Positions 30,506 to 39,795 of a DNA stretch of 64,000 nt are shown one piece after another. Position 1 is the first letter of the stretch, and every line of letters begins with the position of its first letter. Position numbers and translations under genes: made by a program. The DNA is from JAXMHB01 sp046346965. Its GTDB lineage: Bacteria > Pseudomonadota > Gammaproteobacteria > Xanthomonadales > SZUA-5. The notes beneath the pieces were generated by a model, which had not been told where the DNA came from, searched no databases, and saw only the letters and a list, made by a program, of their open reading frames with translations. Where the stretch lies: the NCBI GenBank assembly GCA_046346965.1, contig JAXMHB010000009.1, positions 1 through 64,000 on the forward strand, given 5' to 3'.

Positions 30506-32654
30506 GCCTTGTTGCCGCTGTTTGCCAGCTGTGCGCGCGGGATCGAAACTCTGGTGGCGCGCGAACTGGCGGCGCTGGGCGCCGGTGGCATCCGTGAGAC
30601 GGTGGCGGGCGTGTATGCCGAGGGCGATCTCGCTACCGCTTACCGGATCGGCTACTGCGCGTCTTCCAGCCGCTGCTTGCTGCGCCTGGGCGAAGCCGAG
30701 ATCTGGTGCCAGCCCGACGATCTGTACGCGCTGGCGCGCCAGGTTCGCTGGCACGAGCACTTCCGTGGCGAGGATCGCTTTGCCATCCACGTCGGCGGCA
30801 AGTCGGCCGCCTTCCGCGATACGCGCTTTGCCATGCTGCGGGTCAAAGACGCGATTGCCGACGCCTTTCGCGAGCGCACCGGCGCGCGGCCCTATGTGGA
30901 CGCGGAAACGCCGGATGCGCTGGTGCATATCGCGCTCAAAAGGCGGACGCGCGGCGCTGTCGATCCGCGAACTGGGTGCGGCGCTGCACGAGCGCGGCTA
31001 TCGGGTGTCCGGGCATGAGGCGCCGATCAAGGAGAATCTGGCGGCGGCGCTGCTGGTCCGCGCTGGCTGGCCCCGAGTTGGCGCGCGAGGGCGCGGCGCT
31101 GGTCGATCCTTTCTGCGGTGCGGGGACTTTGCTGATCGAGGCTTTGCGCATGGCGGCGGGCGTGCCGGCGCAGAGCCTTGCGTCGGGATTTCGCCTGGTC
31201 GCGCTGGCTGGGAGCACGACGAGGATGTCTGGCAGCGCCTGCGCCAAGACATCGATCAGCAGGCCGATGCCGGATTGCGCGCTGCAAAGCCAGGCTTTCG
31301 GTAGGCATCGATCGCCATGCAGTCGGTCGGGCTCGCCAAGCGCCAGTTGCAGCATGCCGGGCTCGCGGGCTTTGCCCAACTCGAGGCACGCGATGCGCGT
31401 CAGGTCGCCCGACCGGCGGCGCTTCGGGCAGAACCTGATCGTGGCCCGTCTGCCTTGGCGGCCGCCTGGGGATCGAGCGCCGGGTGGCGCCGCTGCACCG
31501 TGAAGTTTGGGGCGCGTTTGCAACGGGCTTTCGTCGGCGGCTGGCGTTTTGCGCTGCTGGCCGGCAGCGGGCGCTGGCGCGCGCCACGGAGCTGCGCGCC
31601 GAGAAGCCGCAGAAGGTCTACAACGGTGCGCTGGAGATAACTTCATGCTCATCGCCGGCACCGTCGCGCCGCCGCGCCGCCATCGAAGGACCGCCGCGCT
31701 TCCGCAGCGCCGGCGCGGAGATGGTCTACAACCGCATCCAGAAGAATCACCAGCGCCTGAAGCGCTGGTTGGAGCGCGAGAAGAAGATTCGCGCCTATCG
31801 GATCTACGACGCCGATCTGCCCGAGTACGCCGCGGCGGTGGACGTCTACGAAGACCGTCTGCATATCCCGGAATATCAGGCCCCCAGCGAGATTCCGCAA
31901 GGCCAAGACCGAGGAACGCTTCAAGGATTTGGTGTTTGCGGCGCGGCGCGCCTTTGAACTGCCGACCGAGCAGGTCTATCTGAAGCAGCGGCGCATGCAG
32001 ACGCCGGAGGACCAGTACCGGCGCCAGGATGCCAGTGGCGAGTTTTTCCACGTGGCCGAGGGGGAGGCGCGCTTTGAAGTCAATCTGCAGGATTATCTGG
32101 ACACCGGCCTGTTTCTCGACGGTCGTCAGATCCGCGGCTGGCTGCGCGACAGCGCCAAGGATCGGCGCTTCCTCAATTTGTTCTGTTACACCGGGTCGGC
32201 CACGGTGGCGGCTGCCATCGGCGGCGCGCGCAGCAGCGTCAGCGTGGACCTGTCGCCCACCTACATCGCCTGGGCCGAGCGCAACTTCAAAGTGAACCAT
32301 CTGGATCTGCGCCGACATCTGCTGGTGCAGGACGATGTGATCCGCTGGCTGGCGAATGTGCAGGACAGCTTCGATCTGATCTATGTGGATCCGCCGAGTT
32401 TCTCCAACTCCAAGCGCACCACGACGGTGTTCGACGTGCAGCGTGATCACGTGTCCTTGCTGCGGCGCTGCCTGCAGCTGCTGACGCCGGGCGGGAGCGT
32501 GCTGTTCGTCTGCAATCTGCGCAAGTTCAAGCTGGCGGACGAGGTTGCCAGCTTTGCGCGCGTGGACGATGTCACCGAGGCCAGCATCCCGCCGGACTTC
32601 GCGCGCGACCAGCGCATCCATCGCGCTTACTGGTTGCGGCGGGCCGGGGATTAA
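30502..32654 (+). CDS. rlmL: Bifunctional 23S rRNA methyltransferase RlmKL (frameshifted)
   Basis: A protein of about 715 residues, close to E. coli RlmL (702). The N-terminal THUMP and RlmL part reads FASCARGIETLVARELAALG, then GARPYVDAETPDALVHIALK, and after indels LVDPFCGAGTLLIEAL (m2G2445 methyltransferase). The RlmK half reads RFLNLFCYTGSATVAAAIGG and YVDPPSFSNSK (catalytic motif IV for m7G2069), ending HRAYWLRRAGD. Around ten single-base indels interrupt 30.5-31.92 kb; from 31929 to the end the frame is intact. It modifies 23S rRNA before 50S assembly. Confidence 0.88.
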
Positions 32655-32748
32655 GCGCGTAGCGCTGGTCGGCATCACTTCACCCGCGATTCAGCCGCTT
32701 GCTTTACCTTGATCGGGCGTGGTCCACGGCCGAGAGGAGGGCAGGGCA

Positions 32749-33312
32749 ATGCGACGTTGGATGATCTGGATGGTGGTGGCGATGGCCTGGGCCTGGCTGA
32801 CGCCAGCGCAGGCAGGTGGCATCAACTGGTCGCTGGGCTACAGCGATTACGGCCGGCATGGCGGCTATACGTTGGAAGTCGGTCGCTTCGGCGGTCAGCG
32901 TTACCAGGCACTCAGCTGGAACGCACCTGCCTGGTATGGCCCGAGCTGGGGCTATGGCTACGGCTATCGCGATGACCGCTGGTACCTGAGTGGCTACCGA
33001 CCCTCCTATGGCTACGGCTGCCGCGCCGGTTGCGGCTATGGCTACACGCCGCGCTACTACGGCTACCGGACGCCGAGCTATGGCTATCGATACGAGCGGC
33101 GTTACTACGATCGCGATGATCGTCGCTATGGGCGTTACGGCGACTACGGCTATCGCGATCGCGGCCACGTGCGCTATGCGCCGCGCGAGCGCTACGAGTA
33201 CCGCAATCGCGGCGGCTACCGCGAAACCGCCTACGAGCGTGCGCGTGAGCACAGCTACGAGGCGCACGAGGACGCCTGGCGCGGCAAGCGCGGGCGAGAC
33301 AGCGGCTGGTGA
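32749..33312 (+). CDS. Secreted Tyr/Gly/Arg-rich protein of unknown function
   Basis: A 187-residue precursor starting at 32749 with a GAGGAGGG site and a signal peptide ending in AQAGG. The mature protein begins INWSLGYSDYGRHGGYTLEV, then becomes low complexity with many YGYGYR, YYGYR and RYGRYGDYGYRDR units. Such tyrosine-arginine-rich tails are seen in small exported proteins of xanthomonads, but I recognise no functional family. A GC-rich hairpin without T-run follows the stop (33321-33350), possibly its terminator. Confidence 0.78.
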   Translation: MRRWMIWMVVAMAWAWLTPAQAGGINWSLGYSDYGRHGGYTLEVGRFGGQRYQALSWNAPAWYGPSWGYGYGYRDDRWYLSGYRPSYGYGCRAGCGYGYTPRYYGYRTPSYGYRYERRYYDRDDRRYGRYGDYGYRDRGHVRYAPRERYEYRNRGGYRETAYERAREHSYEAHEDAWRGKRGRDSGW

Positions 33313-33357
33313 TGTGCAGGCGCCGGGGGCCGCGGGCGCCCGGCGCTGCCGTTGCGA

Positions 33358-33553
33358 TCAGAAGTCCTGACCCAGCGGATGCACCGTCAGTTCGTCGACC
33401 ACCACCGAGTCTGGCTGGTCGATCAGTTGCAGGATCAGCCCGGCCAGCCAGGCCGGGCGCAGACTCCAGGACTCATCGCGGCTGCCCTCGCTGGCACCGC
33501 CGAAATCGGTATCGATGATCCCTGAGTTGATCAGGCTGACCTTGATGCCGGCA
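33358..33553 (-). pseudogene. Duplicated 3' end of an SDR gene
   Basis: These 196 bases match 34892-35087, the last 64 codons and stop of the intact SDR gene, with five differences. All five are synonymous, so the encoded tail is identical. The match ends abruptly at 33553; the next bases include a perfect 16-base palindrome (33555-33570). No start or cofactor-binding half is present, so this is a truncated copy. See the findings for its meaning. Confidence 0.9.
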
Positions 33554-33692
33554 CGTCGCGTGCACGCGACATCCCTGACTGGGGTGATCCCTTCGCGGTT
33601 GGCGGGGCGTACGCTCCATTCGTTACGATCGTTGACCTGAGCCCCCCCTTCTGGGTATGCTGACGGCTCTCGGTGAACTGGAGCGTTGCACA

Positions 33693-34652
33693 ATGACGTT
33701 GAGGTCATGTTTGGGATGGTTCGCGCTGGTCTCGTCCGCATTCGTGAGCACCTGTCACGCGCGGGCGATATGGACAGAGTGTCAGGGTTGCAGTCAATGG
33801 AATGCCAAGTCAATCGCTGAACAGGGCTTGGCACCGGCAACCAGAGTCATATTCGATGCGGCGCAGAACGTCGCGTGGAAGTATGACGTCCTGCGCGAGC
33901 AGGTCGGGCAAAACTGTCAGATCCAGCGTCCCGGAGGCTCCCGAGACGATGCAAACGGCGACAGCCTCTCGGATACAGCCAGCAAGCCGACAGTCAATGC
34001 GGCTGGCGAATGCCAATGGGCGAATGTTGCATACTCAACATTTCTGGACAGCGACGACTTGGAGATCATGGCATTGCTCCATGATGCCTACCTGGAGACC
34101 GGTGGCACCTGGAAGTCCTCGAGATCGATCAGTCGCGACGATATTTTTGTCCCCGACTGCGCGTACTGCGTCACACCGAGTGGGTCAGGATATGATGTGG
34201 TCAACGACATGATGTATCGAAGCCAACTTCGGACGTCCGTCAATGACTACCTGCGCTCAATCCAGCAGCCCACAGCCAAACTAATCGACGGCATTCTTCA
34301 AGGGCTCGAAATATCGTTCCTTGGCGGAGATATGACAATAACGGTGATGGTTACATTTGCCGATGGGACGATCGTCCCTGTGGTATTTGACGACCAGAAT
34401 CCGATGGGTTTCATCGATCCTGATCGAGTCACCGATGAAAATGGCAACGCACTGATGAATCAAGGGAACAGGGATGCGTTCGCCCATTTCGGGGCCGTTT
34501 ACCGAACGGCGGATGCGGCGGAGAATTTCCTAAGGAACGCCGAGCGACTTGGGGTTCCCGTCACGCGAGCGCATGGTGGCGGCGGGCGCACGGTCAGTTG
34601 CACTTGGGAGTGCGAGCGCACTGCCTGCAATCTCAAGTGCTCCAGTCAATAG
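33693..34652 (+). CDS. Secreted cysteine-containing protein of unknown function
   Basis: A 319-residue precursor whose ATG at 33693 follows a TGGAG site. The signal peptide ends near STCHA. The mature part has CQGC, DCAYC and a C-terminal CTWECERTACNLKC cluster after a GGGG run, suggesting disulfides and extracellular or periplasmic location. No family is recognised. Base composition is visibly less GC-rich than in adjacent genes. Partial SDR copies lie on both sides (33358-33553 and 34677-34765), so the gene was probably brought in by recombination. Confidence 0.75.
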   Translation: MTLRSCLGWFALVSSAFVSTCHARAIWTECQGCSQWNAKSIAEQGLAPATRVIFDAAQNVAWKYDVLREQVGQNCQIQRPGGSRDDANGDSLSDTASKPTVNAAGECQWANVAYSTFLDSDDLEIMALLHDAYLETGGTWKSSRSISRDDIFVPDCAYCVTPSGSGYDVVNDMMYRSQLRTSVNDYLRSIQQPTAKLIDGILQGLEISFLGGDMTITVMVTFADGTIVPVVFDDQNPMGFIDPDRVTDENGNALMNQGNRDAFAHFGAVYRTADAAENFLRNAERLGVPVTRAHGGGGRTVSCTWECERTACNLKCSSQ

Positions 34653-34676
34653 TCTGGATCCCGGCAGGGCGGCGAT

Positions 34677-34765
34677 CCAGCCAAATCGTCATCAGTTCGC
34701 TCTTGCGGTGTTCGACGAAGGGCTCGAACTCGCCAACGTCTGCGTTGTTGATGACGTCTGAGAGC
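34677..34765 (-). pseudogene. Diverged internal fragment of an SDR gene
   Basis: Over 71 aligned bases (34685-34755 against 35283-35353) 16 differ. Read on the minus strand it encodes NNADVGEFEPFVEHR, matching NNAGVGEYKPFVEHR of the intact SDR at the NNAG region. It has no start, cofactor motif or active site. The rest of the 239-base gap to the SDR stop shows no gene. This is a second, older or more distant SDR remnant than 33358-33553. Confidence 0.75.
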
Positions 34766-34891
34766 GGATCGTCCAACAACGCATCGCGGATGATCACAGC
34801 AGGTGGCGCTGACGACCGTACGCACCATCGCCTGAAGGCGAGATGCACGTCCCGCTTGTTGCGGTTGAGACCCAGACGGCGCCGCATAGGG

Positions 34892-35584
34892 TCAGAAGTC
34901 CTGACCCAGCGGATGCACCGTCAGTTCATCGACCACCACCGAGTCGGGCTGGTCGATCAGTTGCAGGATCAGCCCGGCCAGCCAGGCCGGGCGCAAACTC
35001 CAGGATTCATCGCGGCTGCCTTCGCTGGCACCGCCGAAATCGGTATCGATGATCCCTGAGTTGATCAGGCTGACCTTGATGCCGGCATTCTTGACCTCGC
35101 GCAGCAACGAGTGGCTGAAGCCGGCCAGGCCGTGCTTGCTGGCCACATAGGCCGCCATATTGGCCAGCGGGCGCCGCGCCAGGTCCGAGCCGACGTTGAT
35201 GATGTGGCCCCGCCCTTGCGCCAGCAGGCGCGGCAGCACGGCATGGCAGATCTGCATGACCGCACCCAGATTGACCTGCAGAATGGTCATCAACTCCCGC
35301 TCGCGGTGCTCGACGAAGGGTTTGTACTCGCCGACACCCGCGTTGTTCATCACGCCGGACAGGTGGGTGACCTTGGCGAGCGCCGCCTGCACCCGACTGA
35401 CCAGGGCATCGGCGTCGGCCAGATCCAGTTCGATCGGCGTGATGTGATCGGGATGGATCGCCGCCAGCGCCGCCAGACGGGCGCTGTCGCGGGCGCAGGC
35501 CAGCACTGCGTGTCCGCGCTCGGCCAGCTGCAGCGTCAGATGACGTCCCAAGCCGCGGCTGGCGCCGGTCACCATCCAGGTCAT
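34892..35584 (-). CDS. Short-chain dehydrogenase/reductase
   Basis: A 230-residue NAD(P)-dependent oxidoreductase. It has the cofactor motif TGASRGLG (6-13), NNAG (80-83), an active-site Ser in NVGSD (Ser133) and YVASK (Tyr146, Lys150). The start at 35584 has an AAGGAGAAA site; the long in-frame extension upstream is not coding. The substrate cannot be inferred. Its last 64 codons are duplicated at 33358-33553. Confidence 0.92.
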   Translation of the reverse strand: MTWMVTGASRGLGRHLTLQLAERGHAVLACARDSARLAALAAIHPDHITPIELDLADADALVSRVQAALAKVTHLSGVMNNAGVGEYKPFVEHRERELMTILQVNLGAVMQICHAVLPRLLAQGRGHIINVGSDLARRPLANMAAYVASKHGLAGFSHSLLREVKNAGIKVSLINSGIIDTDFGGASEGSRDESWSLRPAWLAGLILQLIDQPDSVVVDELTVHPLGQDF

Positions 35585-35693
35585 CGGCTTTCTCCTTCGT
35601 CTGAGCAGGCCGCAAGCATCCGCTGAGTACCCGCTGGCGTCAAAGTACGATAGTGTTCGTACACTCACCTGTCCGCGGTCACCGGAGCAACCC

Positions 35694-37502
35694 ATGTCGC
35701 TGGCTCGATGGCTGTGCTGGATGCTGCTGCTGGCAGCGCCTGCCGCACTGGCCTGCGATCTGCCGCATCGCCATGCCGGCACCGCCAAGGTGGGCAACAC
35801 GCCGACCGCCTTCTGGGCCGGCCCCTCGATGAGCGGCGCGTGGTTTGATCCCGCACGTGATGGCGAGGGCGTGATCGTGCAGTTCCTGGCCGATGGCCGC
35901 GCGCTGGCGATCTGGTTCACCTATCCGGCCGCTGGCGAGCCTGGGGAACAAACCTGGCTGCTGGCGCAGGATGGGGTCGTCGAGGGCGACACGCTGCGCT
36001 TTGCCGCGGTGATCCGCCCGCAAGGGGCGCGCTTTGGCGCGGCCTTCGATCCCGCTGCCGTGCGCCTGGAGCCCTGGGGCACGCTGGAATTGCGCTACAC
36101 CGAGTGCAGCGAGGCGGTCCTGAGCTGGCACGGCCCCGCCGCTTATGGCAGCGGTACGCGCACGCTAACCCGATTGTCCAGCCTGAATGAACTCGGCTGC
36201 AGCGGCACGCGTGCGCTGACGCCCAATGGCGGGCGCGCGCTGTCGGGTCTGCGCTCGCGCAGCGGTGCCTGGTACGTGCCGGAGCGCTCGGGCGAGGGCT
36301 GGCTGGTGGAGGACCTGGCGGACGGCCACAGCATCGTCTACTGGTTCACCTACGACACCGAGGGCCGCCAGGCCTGGATGCTGGGCGTCGGGCGACGCGA
36401 GGACGAGCGCATCCTGATCGCGGATCTGCGGCGCACGCGCGGGACCCGATTCGGTGCCGATTTCAATGCCGCGGCGGTCGAGCGCCAGCCCTGGGGCGAA
36501 CTCGAGTTGCGCTTTGCCGGCTGTGGGGCGGCGGAGCTTCGTTATCGCAGCACGCTGGCCGAGTACGGCAGCGCTACGCGCGCGACCCAGCGCCTGACGA
36601 CGCTGGCAGGCGCGCCGTGCATCGAGGCGCCGGGGCCTTTGCCCGCGCTACGGTGGGTGGAGCGCGCACGCACGCCCTCACCGGCGCAATCGGAGCTCGC
36701 CACGACCGCGCAGTCGGGATCGGTCTACGCACTCGGCGGCTTCGGGGCGCCGCGGGCGTTCCGGCGGCTGGACGTCGCCAGCGACCGCTGGACGCTCCTG
36801 CCCGAGCTCCCCGGTGGGCGCGACCATGCCTCGGCCTTTGCGCTGCCGGGCTACATCTATCTGGTCGGCGGCGCAGTCAACGGGCCGGGCGACTCGCAGA
36901 CTGGCGCCTTTCGTTTCGATCTGGCCCGCGGTGTGTGGGAGCCGGTGCCCGAGATCCGCGCGACCTTCGGCAGCAATGCCGCGCTCCTGCACGGGCAGGT
37001 CTATCTGGGTGATGTCACCGCCGGTCTGCAGCACTATCAGCCGGCGACACGCCAGGTACGACAGATCGCGCGGCCGGATTTTCAGGATCGCGATCACGCC
37101 CAGGTGCTGGCCTTTTTGGATGAGATCTGGGTGCTGGCCGGGCGCTCGCCGGAGACCACGCGCGTGTCGATTTACGATCCGGTCAGCGAGCGCTGGCGCG
37201 ACGGGCCGCCACTACGCTACCCCCGAGGCGGATTCGCGGCGGCGGTGGTGGGCGATCGCATCGTGCTGACCGGCGGCGAGGTGCTGGAGCGCGGCAGCTA
37301 TGTCGAAGGACGCACCGAGATCTATAGCGCCGGTGCCGACGCCTGGGAGACCGGTCCTGATCTGCCGGTGCCGGTGCACGGCGTCTCCGGGGTCGCGGTC
37401 GAAGACCGCTTCATCGTGGTCAGCGGATCGACCAACGCTGGACTGGCCACCGGTGCCACTGGGCGCGTGTACGAACTCCGGCTGCTGCCGGCGGCTCGCT
37501 GA
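35694..37502 (+). CDS. Secreted protein with two SGxW-type repeats and a Kelch-like propeller
   Basis: The 602-residue precursor has a signal peptide (cut near AALAC). Two N-terminal repeats, about residues 45-165 and 180-305, share SGAWFDPARDGEG / SGAWYVPERSGEG, WFTYP / WFTYD and a closing LRYTEC / LRFAGC, a domain common in xanthomonad exported proteins. The C-terminal half has Kelch-like blades (VYALGGFGAPRAFRRLD, YLVGGAVNGPG, IVLTGGEVLERGSYVEGRTE). It is probably extracellular and may bind carbohydrate or protein; no catalytic residues are recognised. Confidence 0.82.
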   Translation: MSLARWLCWMLLLAAPAALACDLPHRHAGTAKVGNTPTAFWAGPSMSGAWFDPARDGEGVIVQFLADGRALAIWFTYPAAGEPGEQTWLLAQDGVVEGDTLRFAAVIRPQGARFGAAFDPAAVRLEPWGTLELRYTECSEAVLSWHGPAAYGSGTRTLTRLSSLNELGCSGTRALTPNGGRALSGLRSRSGAWYVPERSGEGWLVEDLADGHSIVYWFTYDTEGRQAWMLGVGRREDERILIADLRRTRGTRFGADFNAAAVERQPWGELELRFAGCGAAELRYRSTLAEYGSATRATQRLTTLAGAPCIEAPGPLPALRWVERARTPSPAQSELATTAQSGSVYALGGFGAPRAFRRLDVASDRWTLLPELPGGRDHASAFALPGYIYLVGGAVNGPGDSQTGAFRFDLARGVWEPVPEIRATFGSNAALLHGQVYLGDVTAGLQHYQPATRQVRQIARPDFQDRDHAQVLAFLDEIWVLAGRSPETTRVSIYDPVSERWRDGPPLRYPRGGFAAAVVGDRIVLTGGEVLERGSYVEGRTEIYSAGADAWETGPDLPVPVHGVSGVAVEDRFIVVSGSTNAGLATGATGRVYELRLLPAAR

Positions 37503-37506
37503 GGCC

Positions 37507-37869
37507 TTAGCGCTCGTCCAACGGACGCTTGCTTTTGCTGGCTTTGCCGGCTTTGGGCTTCTTGACCGGCTCCAGCTGATCGAGGGCGAGCAGGAAAGCC
37601 TCATCCGCCAGAGCGCCGAGGGCGTGCAGACCGGCGCGCAGCAGCTCGTTTTTCTTGCTCGGGCGACCCAGGCCGCGGGCGCGCGCCTTCAGCGCGGCGA
37701 TGCGATCGAAGTCTGCCTGCGGCATCGAAAAACGTTCGCGGATCAGCTCGGGCAGCGCGGGCGCGGTGGCCACTTTGGGTGCGGCTGCCTTCTTGCTGCG
37801 CACCACGCGCGGCGCGGGCGGGGTAGTGGAGGCTTTGGGCGTGGTCTTCTTGCTTCGGGTCGTCGCCAT
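37507..37869 (-). CDS. Lys/Ala-rich basic protein with a helical C-terminal domain
   Basis: A 120-residue protein with a disordered Lys/Ala/Pro/Thr-rich N-terminal half (TRSKKTTPKAS, VVRSKKAAAPK) and a conserved C-terminal half (SMPQADFDRIAALKARA then GRPSKKNELLRAGLHALG). The latter resembles a helical or ribbon-helix-helix-like DNA-binding unit found in xanthomonad proteins of similar length. A nucleoid-associated or regulatory role is inference. It ends 5 bases from the stop of the convergent gene. Confidence 0.7.
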   Translation of the reverse strand: MATTRSKKTTPKASTTPPAPRVVRSKKAAAPKVATAPALPELIRERFSMPQADFDRIAALKARARGLGRPSKKNELLRAGLHALGALADEAFLLALDQLEPVKKPKAGKASKSKRPLDER

Positions 37870-37950
37870 GGTGGCAGGCATCCTCGGGAACCGCGTCCAG
37901 TGATAGCACGGACGCCTGCTACGGCGTCACCTTGCGGATTGGCGGCCGGC

Positions 37951-39765
37951 TCAGTCCGATTCGACCAGCGCCACCACGTGGCTGAAGTCCCGCCGTGCCA
38001 GATCCGCGCCGCGGATGTACAGATAGAGCAGCCCGCCGCCGGCCCACTGGCAGACGCGGTCGCTGTCTAACTGCAGCAGCAATTGCCAGTCCGCTGACGG
38101 CTCGTCGGGACCGATCTCGGCGGCGACTTCGATCTCCAGCGCGCCATCGTGCAGACGCGTGGGATAGCCGCCAAGCTGATGCCGTGGCCCACGGACCGGC
38201 GCGGCGTGCAAGGTGCGCCGATACGCCTCCAGCTGCGCCGCCGTCCAACCCTGCGCTGCCACCTGCAGCGAGTCCGGCGCCGGCCATTGTCCGGGCGCGT
38301 CCACGATCCGCAGCGGTTGCGCTGGCGCGAGCACCGGCGCGGCCGCCTCGCGCGCGTGCTCGGTGGACTCGTCCAGGTATTGCACGAGCACGCGCGGGCG
38401 CAGCTGCGCGTCGTCGAGCGGCTGCAGATCGGCATCCAGCGCCAAGTGGATCCACAACAGCCCGCGCTCGGGCATCCCCGGCAGCCGCCGCACGGCGGCC
38501 AGATCGGCGCAATCGAGCTGCGCCAGCAGCGCCATCGGACGGCCCTCAAACCGTGGCCAATAGTGCCCCGCGGGTAGCCGGCACTGGCCATACAGCCAGG
38601 AGTTGCGCGCCCGTCCCGCTGTGTGCGCGGCCGCCACGTGCAGTCGCAGGCCGTCGCGCTGCAGTGCGGTTGGCGGCGTCAGCGAGACCTCGGCGGCGGC
38701 GTCCAGCCGCAGCAGGCCCTGCCAGCTGAGCATGTCGAAGCCGATACGCCGCGGCGCGCCTGCGTCCACGCACAGGCATTCGTCAACGCCGATCTCCCAG
38801 TTCAACGCTTCCGGCAAGCTGGCGACCTGGGCCGACTCGATGTCGACGATCCGCGTCGCGCCGGCGCCGGATGCCTGCAGAAACTCACTATCGGGACTGA
38901 ATGCCAACGCCAGCTCTGTACGCTCGCCGGCATCGGGAAAAGGCCGATAGGCCAGCGTGCGGCGCGCCCCGACATCGACGATCTCGACGATCCCGCCGCG
39001 GTGGCTGATCGCGAAGCGATCGCGGTTGGCGGCGGCGACCAGCGCGAGGCAGCGCCCGGGATGATCGGCGTGGTAATCGCTGATGGCCTGCAGATGGGTG
39101 GCATCGCGCAGTGTCAGACGTGGACGTGGGCCGTCCTCGGCGCCGTGGACCAACAGCGCGCCCAGCAGCTGCGCCGGACTGCCATCGTCCTCGATGCACC
39201 AGCGCAGCGAGAGCGCGCCCTCATGCCATTCCAGCAGCCCGCGCTGGCCGCGGAAGCCGAGCAGTGCGCGGCGCTCGCGCGCGGACTGGATGCGGACGCA
39301 CTCGATCAGCGGCACGCCGGGAAAGAACTGCCGCTCCGGGCGCGAGTCTGGGTACAAACTGGCGGCGTCGATCTCGGCACACAGCGCGCCGTCGCTGCAG
39401 CGCAGCACGCGCAGCACGGGTGCACTGGCGAGCGCGGCGTAGCTGAGCAACAGGTGATCCGCATCGAGCCGCGCCGCGGCGATCGGTGCCGCGTCGATGT
39501 CGGGACGCACTGCAACCGAGCGCAGCGCGTCCAGCCACTCGCCGCGCGCACGTGGCAGCAGTCGATCGAGTTCGGCCCGAATGCGCTCCGCGTCCAGTTG
39601 CAGACACGCGTGCTGCCATCCACAGTCGATCAGCCTGCTGCCATCGCAGCGCTGGACCACCGGCGCCGTGCGCTCGCGCGGCAGACCGTCGGCATCGGCG
39701 AGTGCCAGCACCAGCCACTCGCCCGTGCCGAGGGCAAAACACGCGCGTCGCCCGCCGCCGCTCAT
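37951..39765 (-). CDS. Propeller-DUF1963 (YwqG-like) two-part protein
   Basis: The 604-residue protein has no signal peptide. The C-terminal part (about 390-604) carries DUF1963/YwqG features: HYWPRFEGRPMALLAQLDCA, LPGMPERGLLWIHL, HQLGGYP, DWQLLLQLDSD and LYLYIRGADLARRDFS. The N-terminal part has WD40-like strands (RFAISHRGGIVEIVDVGARR, LAFSPDSEFLQASGAGATR). DUF1963 proteins occur near polymorphic-toxin immunity genes but have no proven function. It lies 30 bases downstream of the nuclease gene on the same strand. The fusion is unusual. Confidence 0.75.
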   Translation of the reverse strand: MSGGGRRACFALGTGEWLVLALADADGLPRERTAPVVQRCDGSRLIDCGWQHACLQLDAERIRAELDRLLPRARGEWLDALRSVAVRPDIDAAPIAAARLDADHLLLSYAALASAPVLRVLRCSDGALCAEIDAASLYPDSRPERQFFPGVPLIECVRIQSARERRALLGFRGQRGLLEWHEGALSLRWCIEDDGSPAQLLGALLVHGAEDGPRPRLTLRDATHLQAISDYHADHPGRCLALVAAANRDRFAISHRGGIVEIVDVGARRTLAYRPFPDAGERTELALAFSPDSEFLQASGAGATRIVDIESAQVASLPEALNWEIGVDECLCVDAGAPRRIGFDMLSWQGLLRLDAAAEVSLTPPTALQRDGLRLHVAAAHTAGRARNSWLYGQCRLPAGHYWPRFEGRPMALLAQLDCADLAAVRRLPGMPERGLLWIHLALDADLQPLDDAQLRPRVLVQYLDESTEHAREAAAPVLAPAQPLRIVDAPGQWPAPDSLQVAAQGWTAAQLEAYRRTLHAAPVRGPRHQLGGYPTRLHDGALEIEVAAEIGPDEPSADWQLLLQLDSDRVCQWAGGGLLYLYIRGADLARRDFSHVVALVESD

Positions 39766-39795
39766 GCGTGTACGCGTCGGCGGGCGGCGCTCCGC

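Noticed and set aside
16760..31930. Interpretation as a pseudogene island
   Set aside because: Core genes are included, conserved residues continue across each break and operon overlaps are intact; consensus error explains it better.
30936..32678. Minus-strand open frame of 580 codons
   Set aside because: It is the antisense of rlmKL, whose methyltransferase motifs are on the plus strand.
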